From NCBI GenBank assembly GCA_008638375.1, contig CM018036.1, positions 14,494,328-14,558,327 on the forward strand: 64,000 nucleotides of DNA, read 5' to 3'. The position numbers were made by a program, and so were the translations under genes. The notes beneath the pieces were generated by a model, which did no database searches, was not told the origin of the DNA, and saw only the letters and a list, made by a program, of their open reading frames with translations. Of this stretch, positions 1 through 12,470 are shown in pieces. Each line of letters begins with the position of its first letter. Positions within the stretch are counted from its first letter, which is position 1. This DNA comes from Nyssa sinensis (taxonomy: Eukaryota; Streptophyta; Magnoliopsida; Cornales; Nyssaceae).

Positions 1-247
1 CGCTGCGTAAATGGTATTTAGAAAAGTGTTGTGATTATTGAAATAGGCCTTGGTGGCCGATCACAAACCCCTAATTTGCATAAGCTGGGTTTCAGGTCAT
101 GACACCAAGTTGTAGACTTAATTCCCAGTTGATATGTGTAGTGGCCACCTTCCTCCATGTGCTAGCTGCTGATATTATAGTTTCATGGATTCTAGCTTGC
201 AAATTTTCCACTTTGGAACTCTTGTTCCTCATCACTCTGTTGTTCCA

Positions 248-3200
248 TTATATCCAAATTGTGTCGGTAGTTGCTGATACAGAGAGTTGAAGAATAGAGG
301 TCTTGAAAGATTGGTTTTTTAAATTGGCAATAGCCCAACCGAGCTCAAAGTACCAATCTCCCACTTGTCTGTTTATTCCACAAACGAGGAGAATTTCCTT
401 CCATAGAGTCTGAGAGATTTCGCACTTGAAGAATAGGTGTAAGATGGATTCCCCCTGCATAGACACATTGGACATGTATCATTATCTGTTATGCCCCTGC
501 TATTTGAGTTTATCATTAGTATTCAATCCATTTTCGCAAATGAGCTATTGGATGGGAGCACACTTGGGAATGTAACCTTTAAACCAGACAATCTTGCTCC
601 ATGGCACAAAAAGGTCAAATGAATACTTCGAATTATTTTTAATGAAATGCGCATTTCATAAAATAGACATTTCTAATCATACTAAATAAAAATAAGAAAT
701 GAAAACATTAGAATGAACATTCTTAAAATACAAATTTTACTGTAACTAACATGACAATAGAAGTGAAGCAATTAGAGATAATTTATTGGCCAAAGGTCAT
801 TGTAAAATAGCCCAAAGGATGCCAGTTGTCTTGCCACAAAAAGGACCCTTCACCATTTCCCATAAAGCTGCTCGCTGTGGTGATTAAGATGTCTTATAAG
901 TTGTTAGATTTGATATAGTACATGTGGCATCATCTCACCAAAGAGAATCCTTTTTGTTGCATAAATCCCGTAGATGCTTGGACATCAAAGCATTATTCCA
1001 AGCTTCAATTCTGCGAAGGCCAAGAACTCATTTTTCCTTGGCTTTCCACACTGAGTTCCAAGCAACTTTAGATCCTGGAAGCTTTAGAATAGGACCCGAC
1101 TATAGAAAAGCTCTCAAAATTTGCTCAATTGTCTTGATAACTTTCTTAGGCATAATAAGGGCACTACTCCAGTAGGTATGTATACTTGATAGTACAACAA
1201 CAACTAACTGGAATCTACCTGCATAAGAGAGTAACCTAGTTGTCACGAGCTGTGATTTTCTCAATGAGTTCCTTGCAGTCCGCTATTCTGAGTCTTGTAG
1301 CAATAAGGGGCACTCCCAGGAATTTTATTGGTAGTGACCCAATTTGCATCCCTAAAATACTACTCAAAACTTGTTTCTCTGTTTCTGAAATACCAGTAGT
1401 GAACATGGCACCTTTCTACAAATTTGGTTGAAGGCCCAATCAGGATTTGAATTCATTTAGCACATCTTTAAAGAGCTTAATGCTATATTTGTCTGCAGCA
1501 ACTAGAAGGAACAGGTCGTCAGCAAAAATTAAGTGGGATAATTTGAGTTTTTCTTCAATTCTAGTTGCTGCAGACAACTAGAAGGATCAGGGTGGAAACA
1601 GAAATTGCTTTCTTCAATTCTCTTTGAAAGAGGTTTTGTAAAGAATTCTATGACTAGAATGAAGAAATATGGGGATAAGGGATCCCCTTATCTTAGGCCT
1701 CTTCCCCCTTGGAGATATCCTTCTAAGCTACCATTTAATTTGATGGAGAATTGTGTCCTAGTTATGCATGACTTTATCCATTGAATCATGTTTTGGGAAA
1801 ACCAAGACTTGGAGAACATCCAAATTGAATTCCCAAGTCACAGTGTCAGGAGAATATTATCCAAGATGGACATTCCTGCAACAAAAGTAGCCTGGTTAGT
1901 GCTTATGAGATTAGGGAAGAGGGGCTTTAACCTATTAGTAATGACTTTTGCTATGCACTTGTACAAAGTAGTGCAACATGAAATTGGCCTATACTCTTTC
2001 ATGGTGGTGGGATTCTTGGTCTTAGGAATAAGCGTCATAACAGTGGCATTCCATTGTGGCATCATGGATTTGGATTTGGATTTGGATTTGAAAAAATAAG
2101 AGATTCCTGCAATCACGTCTTCTCCTATTTGGTCCCAATTTTTTTGAAAAAAAGTTGCATTAAATCCATCTGGACCTGGGCCTTCTCCCCATTTATCTCA
2201 AACATAGGCTTTTAGATCTCTTCAATAGTAACAAGTCTAACCAACATGTGCTTCTGATCTATGGTGATTTTTGTTGTTAGCCATTGGTTGAGCTTGGAAA
2301 TGTCTCTAATGCAATCACCTTTGAATCTTGGAAGAAATCCACTACTTCTTTGGTCCCAACTTTTGGATCCTCCAGTCGTTGCCCATATCTATTTGTAATG
2401 CAAAGTATCTTATTGTGAGCTCATTTTCCATTAGCTTTGTGGTAAAAGTAGGAAGTGTTCTTGTCCCCTTGTTGAAGTCATCTGGTCCTTGATTTCTGCC
2501 TGTAATAAGATTCTTCTCTTTGACTCAGATCAGCGGGACTATTTTGGCTTCATGCTCTGCTGATAGGAGATTTGAATTTGAAGGGTCTTGGTACAAATGC
2601 TTTTAAAGAGAATAAAGGTAGGCTTTGGCTACTTTAGTTTTCTTAGATATGTTGCTAAAAAATTTGACATTGAATCTTTTAATAGCTAGCTTCATCTGGG
2701 AGAGTTTTGAACTAAGATGAGTCATTAGTTACCCTCTTGAGTGTTGTTCCGGGTGGATTGAAGCAAAGAGCGAAACTTTCTGTGGTCAAACCAATGATTG
2801 CAGAACTTGAATTAGGGTTTTTTCTTGACTATCTGGTTATCAAGAATACAAATCATAGGGCTGTGGTATGAAATCGTAGGATCGTGAAATAAACCTTTTG
2901 AGTTGGGGTGGGACTGGAACTAAGCACCACTAACCATAATCTTGTCAAGTTTGTAGTGGACATTTCCATCTCTTTCTCTTTTGTTGCTCCAGGTCAACCA
3001 ATACCCTTTAGCATTGAGATCTGCAACTTCAATGTTTTGAAGACAATTGTTAAAATTTGCAACTGTTTTATAATCAAGCTCACTGCCTCCACTCCTTTCA
3101 GCTTTGTTTACCACATTGAAATCTCCCATAAGGAGCCAAGGAGAATTTGAAGTCCAACTTGTTATATTGGTAAGGTCTCTCCAAAGATCCTTCCAAAAAG

Positions 3201-3553
3201 TAGGATCATTGGATCCATAGATAAAATTAATATAGAAATGAACATAAATGTTAAGCACATTTACAAAATAGTGAATAGTTTGAGATGTGATGTGAATCAC
3301 ATCAAGTTAAATTGTGTCTAAGTCCCAGCCTAGCAGGATTCTACACACACGAGTCATACCTATAGGGGCTGTTGTGAGTATAGGACCATTTGGGAAGGCT
3401 TCTCTTTAGGGTGGACTCAATATTTGTATATCTAACTCTTGTCTCACATATGCCAAACATGGAGATTTTATTGGATCTAATATAATTCCTAATTTCTTTT
3501 TGTTTAAGGGGGTCATTGAGCCTCCTTGTGTTCCAACATTCTAATTTAATCAT
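248..3553 (-). pseudogene. LINE ORF2 pseudogene (endonuclease-reverse transcriptase)
   Basis: Translating the minus strand gives recognisable L1 ORF2 pieces. The start at 3553 reads MIKLECWNTRRLNDPLKQKE, typical of the endonuclease N-terminus, with ICETRV a little further on. The endonuclease core includes the motif GDFN (in LLMGDFNVV). At 1838-2116 the RT N-terminal region reads TLIPKTKNPTTMKEYRPIS. The catalytic FADD motif is at 1515-1526. The GRGLRQGDPLSP motif near 1670-1715 has a stop in place of the Q. The piece at 248-475 matches the zf-RVT region (SILHLFFKCEISQTLW). A (GATTTG)4 run at 2066-2090 reads as KSKSKSK inside the ORF. Frameshifts and stops make it non-coding today. Confidence 0.85.
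607..730. repeat. AT-rich insert within LINE copy A
   Basis: The LINE coding similarity is interrupted here by AT-rich sequence containing AAATGCGCATTT and the phrase ATTCTTAAAATACAAATTTTA. The same sequence occurs at about 63855-63987 in LINE copy B, at the matching side of the element. No terminal inverted repeats were recognised, so I do not assign a class. Confidence 0.5.
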
Positions 3554-3630
3554 GAAAAAATAATGGGGTTAACTCCAACTATACAGGAGTCAATGGTGAA
3601 TTGACATTCCCTATTACTTTTGTCATTTTT

Positions 3631-3894
3631 CTATCCTTTATCTCCTTCACTGAGTGTAGAGAGGATGTTCTGCAGCTCATCTTCTGAAAAGTTTGTTAGG
3701 AGCTCGAAGGGGTTTTGGTTTACTTTGACTTGTTTGAGAGATGGAGGTTTGGTATGCTTGGATGATTCACCTTTGTCCATGTGAGCAGGGTTGAGGGGGT
3801 TTACTAGAGTTCTTGGAATTGGTTCTTGGGTGGTGTAATGGTTTAGATCAGCAGAATTGTCTTGAAATAAAATTATTGATCCCAAGCAAAACAT
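3631..3894 (-). pseudogene. LINE ORF1-like C-terminal remnant
   Basis: This 87-residue open stretch lies just upstream of the ORF2 start on the same strand. It contains NPFELLTNFSEDELQ, which resembles the short conserved stretch near the end of the first ORF of plant L1 elements. The position between ORF1 and ORF2 is the main support. No zinc knuckle or RNA-binding core was found upstream because the LINE sequence ends near 3900. It is best read as a 5'-truncated ORF1 tail. Confidence 0.45.
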
Positions 3895-3999
3895 ATAAAA
3901 TATTACTGGCCTAATTTTTTAAGCAAGCTTACAAGAGTCAAATCCTAAACTGGGAAATTTCTCGTGAAACCTATGCAAAGGAGGAAAAATCTATCTACT

Positions 4000-4260
4000 A
4001 TTTTTTTTTTTTTGGCAAGTGATAGTATTATAAACAGAAACTAATAGAATAAAAAACTAGCCTGCCTTGGCACAACCAAAGAAAGCTAAGGTGAAAAGAA
4101 AACTATACAAAATGCAGCAGCTTAACAAAACAAAAACATCCTAAATGGTATTCCATCTTCTACAAATATTCTTGTCAATCACAGAATTGGTCCTTTAGTG
4201 TTCCAACCCTAACTCGCAAGGCCAGACTAAGGGGTCACTAGGATCCCGAAAGGAAGGTGA
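4000..4260 (-). mobile_element. 3' fragment of another LINE
   Basis: A T-run at about 4001-4014 is the complement of a poly(A) tail. It is followed by sequence resembling the LINE 3' region at 62880-62960, including GAAAAGAAAACTATACA. The minus-strand reading therefore ends in poly(A), as expected for a 5'-truncated LINE insertion. Only about 250 bp is recognisable and the 5' junction was not resolved. Confidence 0.5.
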
Positions 4261-4462
4261 TTGGAATAATCATCCTAGTCATTTTTATGAAATACAGATC
4301 ATTTTTTTAAAATTAGTTTCCTTTAAATCATTTTCCTTTAATTGGTTTCTTCTTTAATAGTTTTGGTTCGATCTCATGATTAGGTTCGTTCAAGTCCCGT
4401 AATGGGACTTATCCAATTAAGTTACTATCAAAGTAGGTATGGCAAATGCAACTGAAAATAAA

Positions 4463-4463
4463 T

Positions 4464-4497
<34 letters not shown>
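4463..4497. repeat. (AT)n microsatellite
   Basis: An imperfect run of AT dinucleotides. Confidence 0.9.
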
Positions 4498-4499
4498 AA

Positions 4500-5361
4500 T
4501 GTTCAAATTATACAATGTCGATTTATACAAAACTAGGTGAGTCAGGGTACAAGCACCTTTATAACTTTAATGAATAACTGATACATAAATAAAATCATAA
4601 CAAAACTAGGTCTTCAATCATCTTCTGCTGCTCTAACAACTATTATTCATATCCAGTGTACCTACCATTCCCATGAACAACAGAGGTGAGCCATAACGCT
4701 CAGTAGGGTTTCCCAAAACACACAAGCAAGAAACGTGAAAAGCTAATGCAAGTTTGAAGAGAACAATCCCTAAATTCCTATATGCAATCGCAAGCACACA
4801 ACATGTATCATCCATAAGATCAGAAGTATGGATACAATAATCGAGAGAATAAGGTGCCATTCCATGTGGTGCAACACTAATAACAAGGGCATGCAGTATA
4901 CACATATTCAAACACGAAATATGTCAAATATATTCCAATTCTCAAGACTCGCCTTTAATTCCTACTCAAAGCAGTACGAATGATAACATCCAATAGAAAT
5001 ACAATCAATACAAGTCAGCAAAAAGATAAGTCAACAAAGTGTGATCATTACATAGTCCAAACACACACCAAGTGTAATCCGGAGTATAATAAGTCAGTCA
5101 ACATCCATTGCATTCAATTAGAAAAAAAAAAAAAAAAGAAGGCCTAAAAATAGAAATTTTCACTTCATAAAATGTTATGATTTTTTTTGGATTGAAAAGT
5201 TATTTTATATATTTTTTAGTATTTTTTTTCTAAAATGTATCTTGAAATTTATTTTAGTTTAGTTAATAATATTTTTTAACGGTATTAAAATGAAAGTTAA
5301 CAAATGAACTTTTTTCATTAAAAGTTTCTTTTTTGAATCTTTGCGATTAAAAGTTAACATA
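4500..5361. other. Unassigned AT-rich DNA left of the CACTA complex
   Basis: No coding region is supported. The 92-codon minus-strand open stretch at 4633-4911 has no recognisable domain. The piece around 4830-4900 has the look of a decayed gypsy-type LTR, but I could not place its ends. Poly-purine and poly-T runs lie at 5120-5250. Confidence 0.4.
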
Positions 5362-5377
5362 GATCACTAGTTTGCAA
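5362..5377 (+). mobile_element. CACTA remnant X, left visible part
   Basis: The 16 bases just before LTR1 (GATCACTAGTTTGCAA) match the CACTA block in E1 at about 41247-41262 and, inverted, in E3 near 25180-25195, with single differences. They end with the target-site duplication TGCAA of LTR1. Upstream of 5362 the similarity stops, so X is truncated or deeply decayed on its 5' side and its start is not visible. Confidence 0.65.
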
Positions 5378-8300
5378 TGTAGAGACTTGAAAAAAAATAA
5401 TAATAAATGAATGAATAGAAAGGGTTTTGTGACGATAATAATTAGAGATAGCCCTAAATATAGTAAGCTATGAGGGGATTAATTATTAAGAAATATAAAA
5501 TTAATCCAAACAAAAAAAAAATGATATAGGCTCGAAGAAAATAGTTAAACCGGTTTATCGAGTGCAAGGATAAATCCATGGGATTGATACGAATCATAAA
5601 TTTTACGAATATAAACTGGGGCCCGAACGAGACCCAATATTGGTAAATAAATACTTAAATTGAGCCCCGACTTTATAGCATATTTTGTGAAATAAAATCT
5701 TTATAAAATATTTAATATGGTAAGGTAGAAAAAAAAATTCAAAATCAAGTGGGTGTCGGCAGCCTTGGGGAGTGTGGCGTGTAATGTGTGGTGTGTGTTT
5801 GAGTGTAGGTTGTCACCGACTTTAAGTCGGTGGAAAGGAGAAACTAAAGGAGGGATATACAGAGAGAGAGAGAAAGGGGAAAAGGGGAAAGAGAAACGGA
5901 CTAGTTGTTATGGAGATGATGCAAAATTTGGGTTGACGATTTGTTTAAATTGGGGAGAAGAAGAGGGGGCTGTCGTAGGTGAGGCGGTGCAATGGGATAA
6001 AGAAAGAGAAAAAGAAAAAAGAGAGAAACACAGGAAGGAATGGCAGTCGCTGTTGCGGTAAAGCAGCAACAGCGTTGCGCAGGGGCAGCAGTAGTGCTGC
6101 GCTGTGCTGTGATGTGTGGTGTTTGTGGGTCGATTTGGCGCAGCAAGTTCGGTGGGCGTCGTGGTCGCTGAGCTGAATCTTGAGGCTGTTACTAGAGTTG
6201 CGTCAGGTCAAGTTTGTGCAGGTGGGAATTTTTGATCCAGCCGTGTTGGAGATTGAGGCCACGATGGACTGTTCCGACATGACTAGAAGCTTGATATAGG
6301 TGTAAAATTGCAAGAGATCATTTTGTATATATATTATGTTGTGTAAATGTTACAGGTTATGGTTGCCTCTGTTTTCTGCCGCTTTTAAATTGCCGTTTCC
6401 AAATTGAGAATAGTGGTTGCCACTGCTGTTGGAATTAGGCATGGAGATGATGTTTTGTTTGGAGTTGTGGTTGCGTGGTGTATAGTGGTAATGGAAAAAC
6501 CAGGACGGAGCAGGGATTTCATACATATAAAAAAATATGTGTTTGTGTAGTGGGGGAAATAGATAGGTAGTGCAGAAAATTGTGTATGTATGTATGATTG
6601 TGTTTTGACGTTGGAACAGAGAGAAAAATGGAGAAAGATGAGTTGCGGCAGTAGTGCAGCAAACCAGATGAATTTGGATTGAAGAAACACGAAGCAACAG
6701 GGTAAAATACTAAAATTTAATCTTGGATTTTTAGAGCATGAATAATTAAATTGATTGTGGGATTTCATTAAATATAGAAATTGTTTTAGATCAAATGGGA
6801 ATGCAGAAAAATAATCCGAACACAATTTAATGATTGAGTTTTGTATTTTTATTCGGGCCAAACCGGGTTGAGTCCGACCCAACTCAACCATTCAGATAGC
6901 TGCCTAACAATATTACTGTATGGGTAAAATTTTAGATTTGAGTTCGGGAAGTGTTTGGTTGAAAAGGAGAAGCTATCCAATAATTGGCTTAAATTGGAAA
7001 CGTACGGGAAAAATAATATAAATTTATAGGAATTGGAAAATTATGGGCAATAAATAGAACCTTGTAAGATTTTAATTATACCTAGAAATTAGGGTTAATT
7101 GTGAATTGACCTGAGTAAATGAAATAATATTTAATTAAATAATTATTTAAAGGGGAAATAACCAAAATGTCCTAGGTCAAAGAGTAATCGAACGGAATCA
7201 GATTAAAGTAAAAAAATAGTGAATTCTAATTATTCCAAGCATCCCGGACTCAACCGTGGAGTCTGATTTGCAAAAAAGACCTCGGGAATTGAGAAACCGT
7301 GAAAGGACCAAATGATCATTTTACACTTTAGGGTACAAATGTCCAAATTGAATTCCGCGAAAGCTTGAACCGACTTTGTTCGGCGTTCCGGATTCAATGG
7401 TGAAGCCTAATTGAGTAAAAGAAATACCAATCATAAAAAGACATAAAATTTGTTGAATAACATAAATTTGTGTAGCGACATATATTGAGACCTGTTTGTG
7501 AATTTTAGGAACATCGAAGTGAAAGGTGAGGACTCTCTAAACATATGCAGTGGGAGGACTGAGTTATTGATCAGTTGACTGGACTGCTTAGTGGATATAG
7601 CTTCTTAGGGTTGAGATAACCCGATCAGGTATGGTACTTTGCTAAGTAAGGAATAGGATTAAATTAGGATTGATGTGCATATTGATCGAATGATTCTTGT
7701 GCTTATCTGATGATAGAAGATCACATAGGAGTTCTTGCTTTGAGATGCTTTGAGTTGATTGTTTATGTGCTTCCGTGTTCTTTATGATTATTTGGGAGTT
7801 ATGATTTACTTCTTGCGTTGTCATCATATGTGATTTATGTTCTAGAAGGATTGTTGATATTATGACATGTGGATTACGTAAGTGTTGAGATTGATCGAGC
7901 ATGACACGTAGATTTGTGGATGAAGTCTTGTGATTTAAATGCTATTGTTGATCTTAAATATGATGCATTATTTAAAGCATGTTGCATATGCTTATGAAAG
8001 TGATGTTTCATTTGAACTGTATTATTGCATGATGAAATCATGGCATAATGGCATAGTGTGATTCCTTGAAAGCATAATGTGGGTCAGCACGAAATGCTGG
8101 TGCATTATGAGGGTGCAGATCCTGCGGTGAAAAACCCAAAATTGGCCATTAGGTACTCGTAGGCCTACGGGGTCCGGACCGTAAAACGAGGCATATATTG
8201 GTACTTGCATGCCAACGGGGAAGAATCGTGAAACGAGACATGGGTGTGACATTGAGATGCATGGGTGTTTCACGCATATTGCCTGTGCATTGTGTTGATG

Positions 8301-8968
8301 AATTTGTGAACGTGATATAGGGTTTTATACAGATGTAGTTTATACATTGCCATTATATTGTATGCATGATTAGGGAGGCATGTAGATATACATGTACACT
8401 TGCACATGCCACGTCTTAATTTTGTTCCTTACATTAGTATTGTACTATACCAGCAGTTGAGCTGACCCATTTGTGGGAACCATATTTCAGATGACACTCC
8501 CAATACCTGAGATTTGAGAAAGTCTAGCTGAGTGGAAGAGACTTGACTGTAGATGGATATTTGACTTTGGGGCATGTTTTGTGATGTACGGGCTTAAGCC
8601 CAATGACATATATGTATACTGAAAGAAGTGAATGTATGTATCTATTAAATCGTCTTCGGTTGTATCATGGTTATATATTTTCGGTTGTATAATTAGGCGA
8701 TGTATATTTCACTTTGATGAGATTGTGGCCATCGAGTGAGGATGGATTGTGACATGTTTGTATATATGTGATGTATTGTGATTATCAGGGGGAAAAAGGC
8801 TCGAAAAACAAAGGAGGTTCTGCCGAAATTTTATAAAACAGGAATGTATGTAGGCTTGTATCTAAATTAGTTAAATTGTTATTTATTTATTTATTCATCT
8901 ACTTATTTTCTTCCTTTATTTTGCTTTAGTCGCGTCCCCGGGTTCGGTTGGAAATTCGGGGCGTGACA
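5378..8968 (+). mobile_element. Solo LTR1 (Ty3/gypsy-like, probably Tekay/Del-type)
   Basis: The element begins TGTAGAGACTTG and ends GAAATTCGGGGCGTGACA, so it has the TG...CA ends of an LTR. It is flanked by the 5-bp duplication TGCAA at 5373-5377 and 8969-8973. The empty site survives in E1 (GTTTGCAACTTATGC near 41257). It is 3591 bp long and shares several blocks with LTR2 and LTR3, for example GAAAAACCCAAAATTGGCC near 8130 and a stretch around 7230-7400. No gag-pol coding was seen, so a solo LTR is the simplest reading. Assignment to a chromovirus lineage is inference from length and the CGGGGCGTGACA end. Confidence 0.82.
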
Positions 8969-9497
8969 TGCAACTTATGCTACTTTCCGTCATTCTTGCT
9001 ATTTATGCATGCAAAATTTTTTATCACAATATTTTTATGTTCATATATATATTTAATAAGTGTTCTAATATATATATCATTTGATCTTTATTTCAGAATG
9101 ATCGAGATTATTACGCCATCGTCTTTCAGTTGTGCATTGGTACCTATTTTTCTCCTTTGTTTTTTTTCTTTTCCTGGACATCTGTAATTAAATTTTCTAA
9201 GACAATTTTGTATTTTTGTGTTTTTTGATAAATTATACTTTTACGATTGTAAGTAATTATATATATATATATATATGTGAATGCATTTCTCTTTTAGTAT
9301 ATTCATTTTATAATATATGAAGTTTTTTTATATCAAGATAATTGATATTTGTTTTAAACAGGATTGATACATGTTAAAATAGGGAATAAAACACAAAAAA
9401 TAGGAAAAATCATATGTAAAATAGGGCCGGAAGAAACTTTTAGTGACGCACAAACGACGTCGCTAAAAGTGCCACATATGACATTTAGTGACGAATG
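8969..9497 (+). mobile_element. CACTA remnant X, 3' internal block and start of its subterminal array
   Basis: After LTR1 the sequence resumes with CAACTTATGCTACTT, TTTATGCATGC and GATCGAGATTATTACGCCATC, the same succession as in E1 (41256-41420), E2 and, inverted, E3 and E4. Subterminal repeats (TTTAGTGACGCAC) begin near 9440. The block is cut at 9497 by E1 and resumes at 45959. Confidence 0.8.
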
Positions 9498-9840
9498 CAC
9501 TACAAAAAAATAGACTTTTGTGACGCTCATTATTCGCGACGCACGAAAATCGTTGCTAAATGTCACTTTTAGCAACGCCCAACTGTGTGTCGCGAATAGT
9601 AGGAAAAAAGTAATATAAAATTTTGATTCAGGCGCAAATCTATTAACGACGCACGTGGCCGTTGGTGACGCACATGGGTGTCGCTAATAGTGGCGACGCA
9701 CGTTTGGTCATCGCAAATAGCACACTTAATAGAAACGATGTTTTTTTACATAGATTTAGCGACGCACAGGCACTATTAGCGATGCCCATGTGGGCGTCGC
9801 TAATAAGTCCCTATACATGGGCGTTGCTAATAAGTCTCTA
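9498..9840 (+). repeat. E1 5' terminal repeat and subterminal array
   Basis: After the CACTA end come many copies of TTAGCGACGCAC, GCGTCGCTAA and CpG-decayed variants in both orientations, often as inverted pairs around a short loop. In En/Spm elements such arrays bind the TNP1/TNPA-type protein. That role here is inferred from family knowledge. Confidence 0.85.
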
Positions 9841-10153
9841 TAATGCCCAATTCGATCTCTCGCTCTGTCTCAGATGCACTTGATCTGTTTCTCTCTCCAA
9901 CTTGGTCTCCGATCTCCATATCTCATCTCTCAGACGCTCAGTTCGGATTGTGGAATATCTCCGATCTCTCGCTGCTTCTCTGTCGGTTGCTTTCTCTCTC
10001 TGAATCGATCTCCGATCTCTCTCTCTCTCTCTCACCAGTTCACCGAGTTTGAGAAAGGTTAGGCTTTGTTTTAAATTTGTTTATTTTCTTCTTCTTCATT
10101 TGAATAAACACATTTGACATGAATGAATATATTTTTTATGAATTTGAATAAAC
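9841..10153 (+). promoter_or_regulatory. E1 CT-rich 5' exon / leader and start of intron 1
   Basis: This is a CT-rich stretch (TCTCTCGCTCTGTCTCAG..., TCCGATCTCTC repeats) ending with TTCACCGAGTTTGAGAAAGGTTAGG. The same leader lies inverted in E4 at about 58540-58790 with TTCACCGACTTTGAGACAATCAGG. It is probably the transcribed 5' untranslated exon followed by an intron donor. A 30-odd-bp AT-rich phrase (TTTGAATAAACAC) recurs at 10100 and 10143, where E2 inserted. Confidence 0.55.
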
Positions 10154-10156
10154 ACG

Positions 10157-10430
10157 CACTACAAAAAAAACTCACTTTTTGCGATGCACATTATTCGCGA
10201 CGCACAAAAAGCGTCGCTAAAAAAAAAAAGATGTGATAAAAAGTTATTTTCCCGCCCAAAAAAAATAGGCGCCAACCTATTAGCGACGCATGGTTGTGTG
10301 TCGCAAATAGTTTGGCGAAATAAAACGCTGTCGTTTGATGTAAAATTAGCGACACCCATAAACTTATTAGCGACGCACTATGTGCGTCGCTAATAAGTCA
10401 TAGTGCGTCGCTAATAAGTCATAATATATT
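10157..10430 (+). repeat. E2 5' terminal repeat and subterminal array
   Basis: CACTA end followed by GCGATGCAC, GCGACGCAC and GCGTCGCTAA motifs in both orientations. It leads into a CT-rich leader (10435-10525) similar in style to that of E1. Confidence 0.85.
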
Positions 10431-10569
10431 CCAATCTTTTTCTCTCTCGCAGACGCACTTTCTTTCTCTCTGTAGTTTTCTCCACTCTCTCTTTGAATAC
10501 TCTTTCTCTCTCTATATCGATCTCAAATAGCCCGGAAACCGCCACCACCGACCCCAAATTTTGCTTGAT

Positions 10570-10762
10570 AAAAGGTTAGGGTTTCTAACTATCATGTTTT
10601 GGAAATTAGTAGAGGTTGTATCTGTTATGCAATTCCATTTATAATGACTGATCTAGTTAAAAACAAGATTTAATTAAAACTAGTTTTGATATAAAAGTAG
10701 TTTTAGTAAAATTGAAATCAATATAAATTTTTCCTTTCCATGTTTGGCATTCACTACCTGCA

Positions 10763-10810
<48 letters not shown>

Positions 10811-12470
10811 GTGTGTGTGTGTGTATTCATCACCCATTATATCCATAGTATTCCTTAAATTTGATCGGAAAAGAAATTGAACTAGTATTTAACACGTGAT
10901 TGTCCAAAGGAATTCGAGAATCCAATGAGTGGATTGATGTCTCCAACAATGGAGAAATTTAAGGTTGCGGCATTGCTATATATACCAAGACAGTTTTATT
11001 GCTGTGATTTTTTTTTTCTTTATGTTTTGGGATTTTCATCACCAAGCAGAGATCTTGCAGTAATGTGTTGCAGTTAGGGTTTGGAGATGAGGGGTCAATT
11101 TTTTATCCAAAAAAAAAGAGGACAGAATGGAGAAATTATTTAAGGCATTTGGTTTCATTTTTTTCTGGTTTGAAAACTTCCATTAAGTTAAAAAAATGCA
11201 ATAAACAAGAGTTTACAAGTAATAGTTTCACATTACTTTCACTACAAAAAATTATACGAACTATATATATTATCTTTATTATCTTTTATTTTAAATTTAT
11301 ACATTATCAATTATCATTTAAACCTGCAAACACAAAAGGATATATAAACTTTTATTTATAAGAGACCACAAATCTAAAATAGATAATATAGTTTACTACT
11401 ATTTTTTCTACCAACCGCAATATTTTTTTTCTCTCATTTATTTGGAACCATGGTCTCAAAATTTGTCAGCTTTATAAAAAATTGGATTCAAATTAATAGA
11501 AAAAATTTGATTGCAAAGTGATCATATTCAAATAAATTTGAAAAGAAAAAATAATTTGAATAAGATATTTTTGTCATAATAATAAATGTAGAGTGTAACA
11601 CAAAAAACTCCCTACTTTTATATATAGCATGAACCGAATCTATGAAATTAACCTATAATATCATACCATTTGAACAAGATATAAATATTTTAGAAGATAC
11701 AAAAGAACCATCTTGTTAGATACCAATATGTGATTAGTGGACTTCATGAACTAAGTAATAAGTTTGTTTTTTAGTAATAATAATTAGTTATTTTATTATT
11801 TATTCATAATTATAATATAATATTTATAAGTTTATAATTATAATTTAAATAAGAAGATTATTTTTAATTATTTAGGTGGTATTAATTATTTTGCATATCA
11901 AAAAACAAGAAGATTAAATATCTCGTTTGAGTTTTTATTTATCCAAATTATTTTATTTCTAGATTTTAGGTTATCTAATTGTTAAAAAAATTTATTTCAT
12001 ATAAATTTAAGCATATAGTAAAATTGCCCGAATCATTAGGAAGAATATTGAATGGGGAGATGCTGTTGTGTTTGCATATTCAAAGCATCCAGAAAGTTCT
12101 ACTGTTATCTAAAATCCTCTTGCATATTGTAGAGTCTATAGAAGTTATGCGGTGGACTCCACCTTTTAGGTAGTGTTCCAGAGTTTTATACAACTGTATA
12201 AAACATTTGTAAGGGGTTTTCAATTCTTCTCCCACTGGAACTCCTCCCGAGTCATTAAAATTGTTGTGTAAGATTACATCATAGTTTTAGGTAGCAATTG
12301 ATTTGTTTTTGTTGGTTAAGTTGTTGTTGTCAAGTGCCAAGTAAATAATTCTTGACGAATGACCTTAATTAATAGATAAAAATTGAAAGCTAGGTGCCAA
12401 GTAAATAATAAGGATTTTGATTTTTATGATTAAATAGAAACAATTTTATTTTTAAACTTTATTTGTAGAT
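10570..12470 (+). other. E2 internal AT-rich region without recognised genes
   Basis: It holds a long (AT)n run at about 10767-10808 followed by (GT)n, then AT-rich sequence. Nothing was recognised as coding. It replaces the region where E1, E3 and E4 carry the upstream exon and TNP2-like gene. Confidence 0.6.

Larger units (their letters stand above)
103..3900 (-). mobile_element. Degenerate L1-type LINE (copy A)
   Basis: This non-LTR retrotransposon reads on the minus strand, so its 3' end is at the low coordinates. In 5' to 3' order it shows an ORF1-like tail (3631-3894), an apurinic endonuclease-like region (2920-3553), reverse transcriptase (about 1240-2116) and a C-terminal zinc-binding RT-associated domain (248-475). 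The order matches plant L1-type ORF2. The reading frame is broken many times. An AT-rich non-LINE segment interrupts it at about 607-730. From about position 103 the sequence aligns with a second copy at 63043 onward. The 3' boundary near 100 is set by where that similarity starts, and no poly(A) tract or target-site duplication was identified. Confidence 0.88.

Noticed and set aside
5753..6891. ORFs of 65-168 codons within LTR1
   Set aside because: Overlapping frames on both strands in GA/TG-rich LTR sequence, no domain, not conserved in LTR2 or LTR3.
11234..11250. CACTACAAAAAATTATACG as another CACTA end
   Set aside because: No GCGACGC subterminal repeats follow and there is no partner end.
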